Positions 33,610 to 45,677 of a stretch of DNA of 64,000 bases are shown here, one piece after another. Under the pieces are notes generated by a model. It was given only the letters and a program-made list of their open reading frames with translations. It was not told the origin of the DNA and ran no database searches. Position numbers and translations under genes: made by a program. The number at the start of each line of letters is the position of its first letter. Within the stretch, counting starts at the first letter, position 1. The DNA is taken from positions 76,202,520-76,266,519 of the forward strand of contig CM069432.1 in assembly GCA_035610365.1 (NCBI GenBank), read 5' to 3'. Source of the DNA: Aquatica leii. Its lineage: Eukaryota; Arthropoda; Insecta; Coleoptera; Lampyridae.

Positions 33610-34020
33610 CAAATGATATGTTTCGGGAATTATGTGACCCAAAGCTTGGGCTGATATAATTACTGTATATTTGAGGTCTTCATAACTTCTGCCGGTTGCC
33701 AAAAATCTTAGTGTGGCAGATAGCCTCTCATGTGGACTAATAGCCATTCTTAATACAGTATTGTTTTTTTGTATATAAGGCGTTACTAACTGCAGCAATT
33801 CAATGTATGTGTCTTCGTTCATTCGTAGGTAGTTCCTATAATCATCTGGTTCTAATCGTAATTCCGTCAATAAATTTATATGTGATAACGAAATTCGTTT
33901 CGTTAACCAAGGCTTCACCCAGCGCGATCTAACTTTTTTCCGTGCATTTTTGTTCTTTTTTACCATTATTGCAACGGCAGCGGCAATTAAACATAACCGA
34001 TAATCACTTGTTGTCGCCAT
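33610..34020 (-). pseudogene. PIF/Harbinger transposase N-terminal fragment
   Basis: From an ATG at 34020 the minus frame reads KKVRSRWVKPWLTKR, LRLEPDDYRNYLRMNEDTY, ELLQLVTPYIQKNNT, ISPHERLSATLRFLATGRSY and LGHIIPETY. This is the conserved N-terminal portion preceding the DDE nuclease domain. Beyond about 33610 the similarity ends and the frame runs antisense into the MADF gene, so the nuclease domain is deleted. About 136 residues of a family protein near 400 remain. Confidence 0.88.
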
Positions 34021-34197
34021 TTTAAACGTTACTAAGTGCAGTAACTGACGCTGCTCATAACAACCGAACTGAGAACTGAGCACAGCTAGCAAGCCCGCCT
34101 GAATAATGTATGGCTAGTTTGATGTTTCACACTTGCTCGCGTACTTACCTGTTCAGGTAAATCTCAAGAACAAACTGCAAGTGTATGGGCCGCTTTA

Positions 34198-36142
34198 GAC
34201 ACGTTCATATTCTAGCCGGAAAATGGCAATTATTCGAATTTCAAGCAGATATTTTTTCCACAAATAGTGGACTGTTTTGATCAGTTGTTGGGTTAATATC
34301 CTCTAGGATATGTACACTTAATTTTTTACACAAATATTGCACAACTAATTTTTTATGGTAAAAACTTGATAATTTATCATTTAAATTAAACAGGTTATTT
34401 ATTGCAACTGATCCATGTTCTTGAGTATCTTTTTTCTGTTCTTTTTTTTTTTAATTTTTTTTATTATGTAAATAGGATCGATGCATTTTTTACCACTTCC
34501 AATTCAAGCTCTTACGATTTCAGGGAAATTTGTTTGGAAGTGTTTTACTTGTTCTTATAATACTACGGTTACAACACGTGTTATATTACTAGCGATTTAC
34601 TGAAATTTAGAAAAAATTCATTAATTGTGTATAACATAAAGTATACCCAAGAAAAATTTATTATCGTGTTTTATTGTTTTGATAATCAGCATATATCATA
34701 TTACTAGATTGATTGTATTAGTCAAGTGTTAGTAACCTGAGGTGATGCCATCTACCGAATACTAGCACAAAGGTGTGTAATAAAAGTAGCAAAAAGCTAT
34801 CTGTTTGTTTATAGCCATCTAGTGTTTTGATTTTTGTTAGCGTATTAAAAATTATATTAAAGCGATAGCAGCGCCACTGTATATTTATAACAGAAACACA
34901 GTATATAAACGGCCCTCTTATTGATATTGAAATATTTTAAAAATGTTTTCTAAAACATTTTTTAGTAACATAAAAAACGTTTTTACTTTATTAGAAAGTA
35001 TACTTTTGTTTGCTTTCACCTATACACTTTTTTCTCTTATATATTGTAACAAAAACACAACTATATAAAATTTTGTTACATATTATTAAACAATACATAT
35101 TAAACCTTTTCGTTTTTCCAAAAACTTTCTTGCAAATTTGAATTAAGTACTTAATAACTACGTTTGCGCAAAGTCCCAGTTTTGGTGCCAGTATCTTGGA
35201 TTGTTAGTTGTTCTGGATTTCCTTTTTACACAAAAAGGTACATGCATAATTAGTCTTATTTTATAGATAGGATCGTTCGGTTTGGAGGAACGGCAAGAAT
35301 AAAAACAACCTTTATTGTTCAGGCCTTAACAATAGATAAAGGTTGTTTTATTGTTGCAGTTTTTCCACTCCGAAGGATACTATCCATAAAATAGAAATAT
35401 TTTTGATTAATTAGAGACTTTTATGAGTATTATTATAATTGTTTCAATTAATAAATAATTGTAAATAATTACATGAATAATGTTTGTTTTACTTTTATGT
35501 TAATGTGTTAATTTTTGTTATAGGCACCAAATGCGTTTACAGCCACATGAAATTGAAGTATTTTGAGTACACGAAGATTGTATTATTTATCTTTTGTAAG
35601 CATTTTAGGGCTGGTTCTATAATAATGGTATAAATGTCAGTTAAGTCATACTTAGTTTGATTGTAAAGTGCTGTCGTTATTGGTTAGTATAACTAAAACT
35701 AACAGCCAAATATGACAGTATTTTAAAATTAAAGCAAGTATAACTAAACCAAAAGAGATTCAACGTCCTTTTAAATTGGCGTAACAGTGAAAGTTATGTC
35801 GCCGCTACGAACGCTGTGATCGTCCCTCTATTGAAGACATAACAAAGTAATGTAGTTTCGAATAGAACCAATTTTCTTGCACCTTTCAAAAGCTTCCCTG
35901 CTTTACCACTAACACTGTTGTCAGATTTAACACGGTTTTCACGTGAATATAAGTAGATACTGATTAATTCATAATAGACTTTATTATGATATTGGTCCGT
36001 GATTGAGAATAGATTTAACGTGACATTTGTAATCCCTTTTTATGTGATGTAACATTAGTTAAAAAAACATTATTAAAGAAATCATATTTTTTTAACAGTA
36101 TTTTAAATTATTCATTAGTAGTAATGTCATTATTAATCTATA
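34198..36142. other. AT-rich sequence with one palindromic element
   Basis: Apart from the 133-bp hairpin element at 35259, no gene or repeat is recognised between the Harbinger element and the LTR element. Confidence 0.5.
35259..35391. mobile_element. 133-bp palindromic MITE
   Basis: The whole element is an imperfect inverted repeat: TTTTATAGATAGGATC...CAACCTTTAT faces ATAAAGGTTG...GTATCCATAAAA, with TA on both sides (35257-35258, 35392-35393). It would fold into one long hairpin. A Tc1/mariner-derived MITE is the likely class. Confidence 0.75.
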
Positions 36143-36146
36143 ACTT

Positions 36147-37433
36147 TGTTACGTGCATAAATTTAAATAATGCATTACCCTGTACATCAATTTAATTAAA
36201 AACTACTTTGATATTTCTTGACGCCATCTATCGGGTTCGTTGGTCACTTTGTATTGACAGACGGCATCCGGTGTCAGACCGGCATTTGCACTTTACCATC
36301 GTACCTGTTAATATCTATGTCTGCGTGAATTGAATATCGTTTTCAAGAATCATCCACGTGCTGGGACACGATGGAAATTAGTAGTTTCTCTTAAATAATT
36401 GATTTCATACCCGCAGAGTAAGTGATTTTAGTCTTTCTTTAATTAAACGTAATTTCTATGTCTTTTGGTTAGCACCATGTGCCACCTCCATGAATAGGAT
36501 ATTCGGATCGTTACATAAAATCCTCAAGGAAATTATAAGCGAAAGCGGAAGATCTTAATTACTGTAGACGATTTAATTCTATGTAGGCCATATCTTCACC
36601 TTGGTGACTAACACATGGTTCGGAAGATCTTAATTACTGGGTCCGATTAAATTCTATTCGAAGGCAATTACTTAATACCACCAAGAGGCGTAACATTAAT
36701 GTAACAGCATACGATAAGTGTCGGTTCGTGTACTGTCCTTTAAATATGTCTTTATTTGTAGTTTGTGAGTCGCCAGGTAGACACGTCTATTTTTTTCAGG
36801 AAGTTTAATTGTAGGAGGCCGTAGGAAAAACGGTTTTCTGACAGCACTCTGGAACTTGGTAAGTCAAGTTTTACTTATCTATATGTGATCGCTACGGTAA
36901 CTCACGACTTATTATATTTGCTAATTGTACGTGCTAATTGATTTGTTACTTGTGTTTGTTACTAAATTAAGTTAGATAAATTACTTATCGCTTGCTGCCT
37001 ATATCTACAATCAATCATCATTGTTAATGTTACTTGTTGATAAAATTATATACATGTTATATTACTTACACGCTTGTTTGACGTGTAGTGTAAGTTGCCG
37101 ATCCTACTGTTATGCTCTTTTCTATATTCTATACAGTCCCGGCGTATATTTGATTATTTAAATGTTAGTAGATTTAGCGTTATAGAGGAATTAAAGTACC
37201 ATTGTTGTTAATGATCGAGTTTCTTTTCCATTTTAGTCGTTTCTTTCAGCAGTTACGAACTTAACATCATAGTTACAAGTTTAGTACCATTTCTGCTGTG
37301 AGCAGGCGAAACTTACTTTGGACAGGCTCTGGCGCCCTTAATTATCTTATATATATATTTCTAGAAGACCTACCCCCTCTCCGACTGTTGAGAGTTGGCC
37401 GTGCAGGTTCGTAACCAGCTAAAACTTGTAACA
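36147..37433 (+). repeat. 5' LTR
   Basis: 1287 bp, TG...CA ends with TGTTAC/GTAACA inversions. Near-identical to 41511-42801. Confidence 0.92.
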
Positions 37434-37435
37434 AA

Positions 37436-37458
37436 TTGGCAGCCCAACTGACTGGGGC
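37436..37458 (+). promoter_or_regulatory. Candidate primer-binding site
   Basis: TTGGCAGCCCAACTGACTGGGG begins two bases after the LTR. TGG at the start suits the CCA end of a tRNA. The tRNA was not identified with confidence; it loosely resembles the lysine-type site of the Gypsy element at 58250 with an insertion. Confidence 0.5.
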
Positions 37459-38110
37459 TTCGATTATCTCATATCGAATTTCTCATTCTCTATATTTCTT
37501 TTAACAATTTGCTTTAATTGTGATTAGCGTAGGATTAACTTATACTGTTGAATTTCTCTAGACTTAGGGGTGTAGCAAATTGGCTACCCGACTTTTCGTT
37601 TCTTTTATTGAATTTCTCATTCGGTATAATTCTTTCTGCTGCTTACATTTCTTTCTGTAATTAGTATAGGATCACTAGCAGGAATAGGTAGTTTATATTG
37701 TTGACTTGCTATCGATTTAGTGTGTGCGATCATAAGTTCTTCTAGCTTTATTGATTCTTTTCTTAGTCTTACGTGGGTTCGATTTTACTTTGCTTTCTTT
37801 ACTTATTTATTGCTGCTAGACTGGACGTCTGAGTTACGTCATTAACTTTACTTTTTCTGTATTTTCTTTAGTGCTGCAGTTTGACTGTAGATTAGCACTT
37901 TGCTTACGTTTCTTTTAATCGGACCTTCGTTTTGATTTTTGGATTGACTCGACTACGTCGATTAATTTGTTTTCTTATTGGATTACTTACTGGATAGTAA
38001 TACGGCTTATACTTACTGTTATTTTGAATTTTGTCAGGCACATGGTGACGGATTTCCGTCGTAGTTAACTGCTTTGGTTAGTTTCTTGTTTACTTGTTAT
38101 TGTTGTAGCT

Positions 38111-38660
38111 ATGTATTCTTCAGATAAAGAACCACCACTTCTTACTTCATCAGACTCTGATTCGGAAATGGACTTGGCTAATTGGAATATTACTTTCTCT
38201 GGTGAAGATCCGTTTGTACTAATGGAGTTTCTTATTCGTATTGATGAGTTGTGTTTGTCTCGTGAAGTTTCTCAGCACCAACTTTTTCTTTCAGCTTCTG
38301 ATGTGTTATCGGGTAAAGCTCTTCTTGTGTTTAGAAGTAGACGACATACTTTGCGTTCTTGGAAAGAGGTTACTGCGATGCTGAAAGCTGAATTTCTGCC
38401 TGTAGATTATGATGAAAGGTTAATGGATACTATTCGTAATCGAGTGATGGAACCTAAGGAATCTATTGTGATGTACGTTGCTACTATGCAATATCTTTTT
38501 ATGCAATTGTTAGAACCAGTCTCGGAAGACGCAGCTTAAAATCGTACGCCGCAACTTGGCTCCTTTGTATCAATCTCATTTTGCACTGGTGGATATTACA
38601 TCCTTTTCTCAATTGATTTCTTTAGGCAAACGTTTGAGTTGAACTTTAACCGTAGCAATT
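38111..38660 (+). pseudogene. Gag fragment of the LTR element
   Basis: An ATG at 38111 opens 142 codons of retrotransposon Gag: WNITFSGEDPFVLMEFLIRI, SREVSQHQLFLSASD, ARLL-type LLVFRSRR and VDYDERLMDTIRNR motifs. A stop at 38537 follows a frameshift. The family similarity continues briefly in another frame (VRRNLAPLYQ, SFSQLISLGKRL to about 38640). No zinc knuckle is found. Gag normally forms the particle shell. Confidence 0.8.
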
Positions 38661-38889
38661 CTCGTAGTCTTATAACATCCGAAAGAATGACTTACTTCTA
38701 GCATCATCTGTGATTAATACTGCTACTACCGCAGTTTCTGTTAATACGGTTGCTGATTCTCTTTTCTCCTCCCTTCCTTCTTCTATAACTACTGAGTCTA
38801 ATACGTGTATACACTGTCGTTCTAAAACTGAGAAACTTGTACGTCCTGTTCGTTCTTTAGCTTCTCTTCCTCCAAATTTTTCTTCAGTT

Positions 38890-39448
38890 TCTAGGATTAT
38901 TAGGCCTACTAACGATCCTTGGTACTTAGGTTTGGTTTCTAGAGTTTCTGCTTGTCCTCGTCGTTTCTCTCGTTGGTGTCTTGTGAAAGGTCTTCTATGT
39001 AAACGTGTACGCATATCTTCATCTGACTCTTGCGTGTGGAAATTAGTTGTTCCTTCGGAACAACGCAAACAATTAATCCACGATCACCATCTTCCATCTG
39101 AGCGTGAACACCGCAGTGTTAGGAGTACGTTGGAAGCTCTTCGCTATCACTTCCTACTGGCCTCATATGAGACCCAAGGTTGCTGAGTTTATACGCCACT
39201 GTTCTTGTTCGAACGCACAGCGTAGCAATCCTATTAGGTCATGTCACGTTCTGCCAGCAACGATGAAGCTTTCCAACACTAGTGTTGCTACAAGGTCTAT
39301 GCGTCTACATACGGATCGTGCTATTTCTCCGGATGGAAAGCCGCTTCTATTGCTGGTGCATCTCCTTCTTCAGTCGCTTCTAATTATTCTTTGTTGTCTC
39401 CTTCTTCTAATCGTTCTCTTCGCTTTCATCGGCGTCGCAAACGTCGTA
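38890..39448 (+). pseudogene. Integrase N-terminal remnant and basic tail
   Basis: The frame gives DPWYLGLVSRVSACPRRFS and WKLVVPSEQRKQLIHDHH. After a frameshift near 39130, YWPHMRPKVAEFIRHC follows. That is the HHCC zinc-binding part of a Gypsy integrase and its upstream linker. The DDE core does not follow. Instead a Ser-rich and Arg/Lys-rich tail (FHRRRKRRKC) ends at 39450. The gap between gag and this block shows that protease, RT and RNase H were lost. Confidence 0.75.
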
Positions 39449-39449
39449 A

Positions 39450-41510
39450 GTGCTAGTTCACTTTTTGGGCTTTTGACTTTCGACCTTTGCTATTCTTTTG
39501 GTTCTTTTCTTTCGGTTTTAGTGGTTCGAGTCTTTGGATACGTCGTCGATATCTTGTTGGTTGTAGCTTGGATGCTACCCAATTGTTCTTCTCATATTGC
39601 TGTCACCGATTTTCTTTTCTTTGCTTAAGTTTCTAGTACTTTTGTTTTGGTTTTTCTTCTCCATCTTACTTCAGGACAGACTACCTTTCCGTCTGTATAT
39701 ATTTATATCCGCTTAGTCGGCATTTTTGGATCGGTACGTCATATATAGAATTCTCTTTTCTGCTTTTGGATTTGGTTTTTCTTTTCTTGAGTTTTCTATT
39801 CCGCTCGTCGGCATTAAAGTCGTGAAGTATACTTTCCAATTTGGGACAGCAATTGGTACGCATTCGTTCTATAACTAATATTGATACATTTTCTCATACC
39901 TTGTTTTTTTCTATTCCATGGGCGGTTGGTTGGGCATTGAAGGGCTGGTCACTCCCTTTCGTTTCTTCTACGGAGAGAAGAACGAATCAGACATTTACAC
40001 CTTGTCTTATCTTTCTCCGTCTGTCTCTTTTATCCTTTCTTGTCTTTCTTACTTTTTGATTTTTTCTTTTTGCTTTTTGGGATTTGTCTTGAGGCAATTA
40101 TCTCTTTTGCTTTTTCTTTTATCTGGATTTGTTGCTTGAATACTTTCTTGGTATTTTCTTTTAGTAACTTCTTTCTTTAGTATTCACGCAACTATGGTTC
40201 GTTTCTTTTGCTTTTCTTTCTCGGTTACTTCTCTCGCTTTGTAAGGTTTAGTGGGTTTTGTTTTGCTGTTTTTGGGTTGAAGCTTGGAATAGACTGCAAC
40301 GTCGCTTCTTGTACTCCGTACTTCCGCTTAGTCGGCATTTTTGATGTTGTCAGTCACCGTTAGGATATTTCTCTCCTTTGGGTTTCTTTTGCTCTTGGAA
40401 TATTCTAATCCGTTCTTCGGCATTTAAGTTCCGGGTGACATCCCAACGCAACGAGCACTAACTCACGATGCTTAATTGGCAAGTGAAGTTTTCTGTTCTT
40501 TATTGACTCATACTTTCCTTTTTCTTCTGGTTCTGTTTGAGGTTGCTTTGAAAGTTTTTTTCTCTCTGCTTAAGCTTAGTCTTTCTTTATTTTCTTGGAT
40601 TCACTGCAACCATATTCTTTTCTCTTCATTTGCTTTTTGCTAATTCTTTCTTTTGCTACATTGGGCTTAGTAAATTATTCGTTTTGCTGTGTAAGTCTGA
40701 AACTTGAAACAGACTACAACTCCGTTTTCTGTACTTTAGGTACTTCCGCTTGCTCGGCTTTTCTGGATGTTGTTAGTCATTCTTGGGATATCTCTTTTGC
40801 TACTTTTCTCTTTGATTTTTTGGGGATATTCTATTCCGTTGATCGGCTGATAAGTTTCCTTGTTACAGTCCATCACAGTGATCGATGATTGACAAGTGTT
40901 TGTTTAGCAACTGATAGTTTCTTACGTTCTTTTCTTTCCTCTTCTTTCTTTTCTTCGAGTTCTAGTTCTGGGGATTATTAGTACTTGGGATTTTGGGTTA
41001 CTTATTTTGATATTTGTACTTAAGGGTTGGGGACTTAAGGGGATTTTAGGGCTACTTAGTCCTGGACGCTTGTCCAAACTTCTACCTTTCCTATATTCTT
41101 TTCTTTTCTCTGGAATTCTTTCGATACTTACGTCCTTACTGTATTGGGTTACTGGTTGTTTGTACCTTACTTTTTGGTATCGCTTTATGCGCTTCGGAAA
41201 TTAGTAAACCATGTTGGTATTCTTCTTTGCTTTTAGATCAAATTACTCTTGGTTTCTTGGAGATACCTTTCGCTTCGTGCGCTTCTGTTACAGTTTTGGT
41301 TGTCGGCATTCTTAAGATTCTGGAAAACCTCTGTCTCTTCTGTATTTGTGGTAATCTGATGAGATTACACGGGGTTGGGTTTCTTGGAATTGGGTTGGTT
41401 TTGGATTTAAGGGTTCTATCCTTGGCGTATGCCTAAATTTCTGTCTTCATTTAAGCTTTTGTTTCGTTATCTCCGCTCCACGCTTTTATCTTGCTGGGGG
41501 GGGGGAATTC
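39450..41510 (+). repeat. T-rich 3' region with recurring CCG...CGGC modules
   Basis: Two kilobases of TTTCTTTT-rich sequence without real coding content. A two-part motif recurs three times: CCGCTTAGTCGGCATTTTT or similar at about 39708, 40322 and 40745, each followed 80-85 bp later by TATTC(T)A(A)TCCG..TCGGC. It ends in a run of eleven G (polypurine tract) just before the 3' LTR. Confidence 0.6.
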
Positions 41511-42801
41511 TGTTACGTGCATAAATTTAAATAATGCATTACCCTGTACATCAATTTAATTAAAAACTACTTTGATATTTCTTGACGCCATCTATCGGGT
41601 TCGTTGGTCACTTTGTATTGACAGACGGCATCCGGTGTCAGACCGGCATTTGCACTTTACCATCGTACCTGTTAATATCTATGTCTGCGTGAATTGAATA
41701 TCGTTTTCAAGAATCATCCACGTGCTGGGACACGATGGAAATTAGTAGTTTCTCTTAAATAATTGATTTCATACCCGCAGAGTAAGTGATTTTAGTCTTT
41801 CTTTAATTAAACGTAATTTCTATGTCTTTTGGTTAGCACCATGTGCCACCTTCATGAATAGGGATATTCGGATCGTTACATAAAATCCTCAAGGGGAAAT
41901 TATAAGCGAAAGCGGAAGATCTTAATTACTGTAGACGAATTAATTCTATGTGGAGGCCATATCTTCACCTTGGTGACTAACACATGGTTCGGAAGATCTT
42001 AATTACTGGGTCCGATTAAATTCTATTCGAAGGCAATTACTTAATACCACCAGAGGCGTAACATTAATGTAACAGCATACGATAAGTGTCGGTTCGCTTA
42101 CTGGCCTTTAAATATGTCTTTATTTGTAGTTTGTGAGTCGCCAGGTAGACACGTCTATTTTTCAGGAAGTTTAATTGTAGGAGGCCGTAGGAAAAACGTT
42201 TTTCTGACAGCACTCTGGAACTTGGTAAGTCAATTTTTTACTTATTTATATGTGATCGCTACGGTAACTCACGACTTATTATATTTGCTAATTGTACGTG
42301 CTAATTGATTTGTTACTTGTGTTTGTTACTAAATTAAGTTAGATAAATTACTTATCGCTTGCTGCCTATATCTACAATCAATCATCATTGTTAATGTTAC
42401 TTGTTGATAAAATTATATACATGTTATATTACTTACACGCTTGTTTGACGTGTAGTGTAAGTTGCCGATCCTACTGTTATGCTCTTTTCTATATTCTATA
42501 CAGTCCCGGCGTATATTTGATTATTTAAATGTTAGTAGATTTAGCGTTATAGAGGAATTAAAGTACCATTGTTGTTAATGATCGAGTTTCTTTTCCATTT
42601 TAGTCGTTTCTTTCAGCAGTTACGAACTTAACATCATAGTTACAAGTTTAGTACCATTTCTGCTGTGAGCAGGCAGAAACTTACTTTGGACAGGCTCTGG
42701 CGCCCTTAATTATCTTATATATATATTTCTAGAAGACCTACCCCCTCTCCGACTGTTGAGAGTTGGCCGTGCAGGTTCGTAACCAGCTAAAACTTGTAAC
42801 A
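41511..42801 (+). repeat. 3' LTR
   Basis: 1291 bp copy of 36147-37433, preceded by the G-rich polypurine tract and followed by the ACTT duplication. Confidence 0.92.
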
Positions 42802-42805
42802 ACTT

Positions 42806-43870
42806 GTTCAATACTTATTAATTAAATGTTGCTCATATAAGTTGTGATCCGAGATATTATATTTTCTCTTTGCAAACTGCGTATTACTGTAATATATTTC
42901 TTTATTTTGATTTAAAAAAAGATAAGTGTTACAATTTTCTTTTAGTGCATGTCTTGCGTCCAAAGTAACTAAAATGAGCAATAAACTATAGGTGATCCAA
43001 ACCACTTGCAAGAAATAGTATAATAAATATGTGATTAAAGGATTGATTGATCGATTGACGTATTGTATATATATAGCGAGGCTTTGCAGCTCATTGCCGC
43101 TTCTCGCATCCCAGACGCCACCTGTCCTTGTCATTCCAATCTCCTTCCTGTAGTTCTCTTTTTTCCATTTCCTTATTTACGTTCTTTATCCACTTCTTTC
43201 TTGGTCTGCCTCTTTTGTTTCTCTGAGGTGGGGTCCAATTCCATATTCTCATTGGTATTCTTTCAGGACTCATTCGGCGCAAGTGCCCATACCACTTCAA
43301 CTGTTTTTCATATATGTTATCCACAATAGTACTCTTTGCTGACATTCTTCTTCTGATATCTTCATTCCTAACATGTTCTTGCAGCGTTAAGCCACAGCAT
43401 CTTCTCCAGTACGACATCTCCGCTGACAGTAGTTTCTGTTCACTGTTTTTGTCCATGACCCACGTCTCCGACCCATAAGTCATTACTGACTCTATCATTG
43501 TTTTATAAATATTTTGTTTTGTTTTCACGGTAAAATTTTTATTCCACAGGACAGGATGCAGTGCTCTTGTCATGTTTTTGCCTCTACCTATCTTCTTCAT
43601 TATGTCTTGGTCATCTCTTCCATCGTCGCAGATTGTGACCCCCAGATAATCATAACGCTTTACTCCCTTTATAATTCCACTATCTAGCTCCATGTCTGCT
43701 CCCGCTCCTCCTATTACCATATATTGTGTCTTTTCTTTGTTTACCTCTAATCCCCAATTTTTATACTCTTCTATGAGTTTATTAAGCATATAAGTCATAT
43801 CTTGACAGTCTTCCGCCATGACAATTTGGTCGTCTGCAAACAGGATAGTGTGTATTTGGCTGTCATTACG
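42806..43870 (-). pseudogene. RTE-like non-LTR retrotransposon, 5'-truncated
   Basis: The minus strand encodes the C-terminal half of a non-LTR RT. It enters at HTILFADDQIVMAED (catalytic FADD near 43840), then LIEEYKNWGLEVNKEKTQYM, KRYDYLGVTI, MTYGSETWVM, RRCCGLTLQEHVRNEDIRRR, KWYGHLRRM and RGRPRKKWIKN. This C-terminal pattern is typical of RTE-like elements widespread in insects. The coding frame stops at 43091, and the AT-rich tail continues to the LTR target duplication at 42805. Endonuclease and the RT N-terminal half are missing. The coding part that remains is open. Confidence 0.85.
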
Positions 43871-43875
43871 TATTG

Positions 43876-44340
43876 TAAAATCGTTAAAATATTATACAAA
43901 AAATACATTTTTCTTCTGTTAAATTCTAAATAGATGCAAAAGAAATGCCGCTGTCAGCTGTCATCAAATATTTAAATTCTACTCACACCGTAAGATTCTA
44001 ATCCTCTTTAAGACCTTTTTGTCAAACAATTACTATACTCCTAAGAAAAACTGCTTGTTACCGACTTGAGGACACGTTCACATTGTACCTACCGTCTTTG
44101 TCTTTCGCCTAAAGTAAAGTATCCCTTTTGCAATTACGTATTCTAATTGCCTGTACATGAAAATAAATAACTATAGGTACTAAAAAATTTACAATCACAC
44201 TTTCGTAAATTTTCCGCAGTTTTATGTTTCTTCAGGACAAAGTCGTTACATTAATTTGTTATTGTTGTTCTGTTAGTGATATTGTTTTTTGTTTTGTTAG
44301 TGTTGTGGTTATTAGTTTTGTTGTATATGTAATTTTCATT
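43876..44340. other. Sequence upstream of the THAP/P gene
   Basis: No feature recognised; it probably contains the 5' end of the P-type element. No terminal inverted repeat or 8-bp duplication was located. Confidence 0.4.
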
Positions 44341-44833
44341 ATGGTATTATCCAGAGCACATTGTGTTTATCTTGAATGCAATCGAAGTCGGGCTACTCAT
44401 CCAACTCTTAGTTTTTTTGGATTTCCTCTTGACAAATCAAGATGTAACGAGTGGCTAAAAAACTGTGGAAATGTCAACTTGTTTAATTTAAGTTTAGTCC
44501 AATTGCGCGCAAAAACTGTTTGTGGCAAACATTTTGACGAGAAGGATTTTAAAAATTTCATCAAAAAATCGTTTGGTTCACAATGCCGTTCCAATTCAAT
44601 ACAATACAATTCCGCGCACTCATATTGACTGTGGTGCAACAGATAACACGGAAAAAACAGTGACTATGAAGGACGTTACTCCACCGTCCCCTGAAAAAAT
44701 AGTTTTAAGAAAAGAAGTTCATTTAAGAACATATGGAAAGTGTAATATCATGGCAACGAATCCTATTTCAAACACTTATGAAAACAGTTCTTCGCTTCCT
44801 TCGAAATCCATTGTAACTAATCAGAAGCTACAG

Positions 44834-45298
44834 GTAAGATAATACATTTATTCACATTTTTCATACGTAAAGTCAAAGATCGTAGTATAAGAATTTGGTT
44901 ATAATGAATGGAGATAAACACAGTGTAAATATTTACTTTGAATTTTCGTTCCCTTAACTGTACCCCAGTAGTCGTACACAGATTTTTTTTAATTAAAAAA
45001 ACAGATATTAAATAAACCACATAATTTTACACAGATAAACCATGTTTATAAGGAATAAATTAAATAACGTCGAATTTTCACTAAATTCGATAAATATTAG
45101 AGTTTTTTTTCATCTATAAATAATGTGCAATAACGACTGTAGAAACATTAAATAAATATTTAAAAAAAACAATAAAGGATAAAAAAGCTCTGATTAAAAT
45201 TAAAGAATTGATACAGATATTTTTTTACAAGTAAATTTTAACTGTATTATTTTCAAGCAGGTTTCGAATTGTTTTTTGTAACACGTTCTATATTCCAG
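44834..45298 (+). other. Intron of the P-type transposase gene
   Basis: GTAAGA donor and TATTCCAG acceptor join two phase-0 ends in frame. The alternative acceptor at 45260 would lead into a stop within seven codons. Confidence 0.7.
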
Positions 45299-45677
45299 GC
45301 CATGCTTGAGATGCCTTCGACAACAAAAAGAAAAAGACAAGATCCAGTGTCGACCAACAAATACGAGATTCGTATTAAATATTTAAAAAAACGAATTAAT
45401 GCAAAAGAAGCTTGCATTCGTCGCCTTAAAAAGAAACTAATTTCTAAATGTACCAATTCTTCGACAGGGAACCTACCCAACACCGTTCGTGTATTTGTAA
45501 ATATGCAGCTTTTCCATAAATATAAAACCCAGTGGAGTAAAAACGAAAAAGAACTCGCTTTAAGTTTGTATTATAAATCCCCCTCATTATATCACTTTAT
45601 GAGAGAGTCTTTAAATTTTGTGTTACCATCCAAAACCACTATTGCTTCGTGGTTACGAGTGATACAATTACCAACTG

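Larger units (their letters stand above)
32382..34194. mobile_element. PIF/Harbinger deletion derivative
   Basis: Inverted ends AGCGGGCCATACACTTGCAG (left) and AGCGGCCCATACACTTGCAG (right, inverse complement) are flanked by TTA on both sides (32379-32381, 34195-34197), the standard PIF/Harbinger target. Similarity between the ends continues to CCTGAACAGG, about 45 bp. Two convergent gene remnants lie inside, a MADF protein on plus and the transposase N-terminus on minus, as in autonomous family members. Most of the transposase has been deleted. Confidence 0.92.
36147..42801 (+). mobile_element. LTR retrotransposon, large internal deletion
   Basis: Direct LTRs at 36147-37433 and 41511-42801 both start TGTTACGTGC and end TTGTAACA. 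They are flanked by ACTT (36143-36146, 42802-42805). The LTRs differ by roughly 1% plus a few indels by eye. The interior keeps gag and a small part of integrase, but protease, reverse transcriptase, RNase H and the integrase core are missing. It would depend on a relative for movement. Gag resembles that of the young Gypsy element at 56435, but the LTRs do not match. Confidence 0.92.

Noticed and set aside
39841-41436. Hydrophobic Phe/Leu-rich frames in the T-rich region
   Set aside because: Caused by TTT/CTT-rich composition; overlapping frames all look alike, with no conserved pattern.
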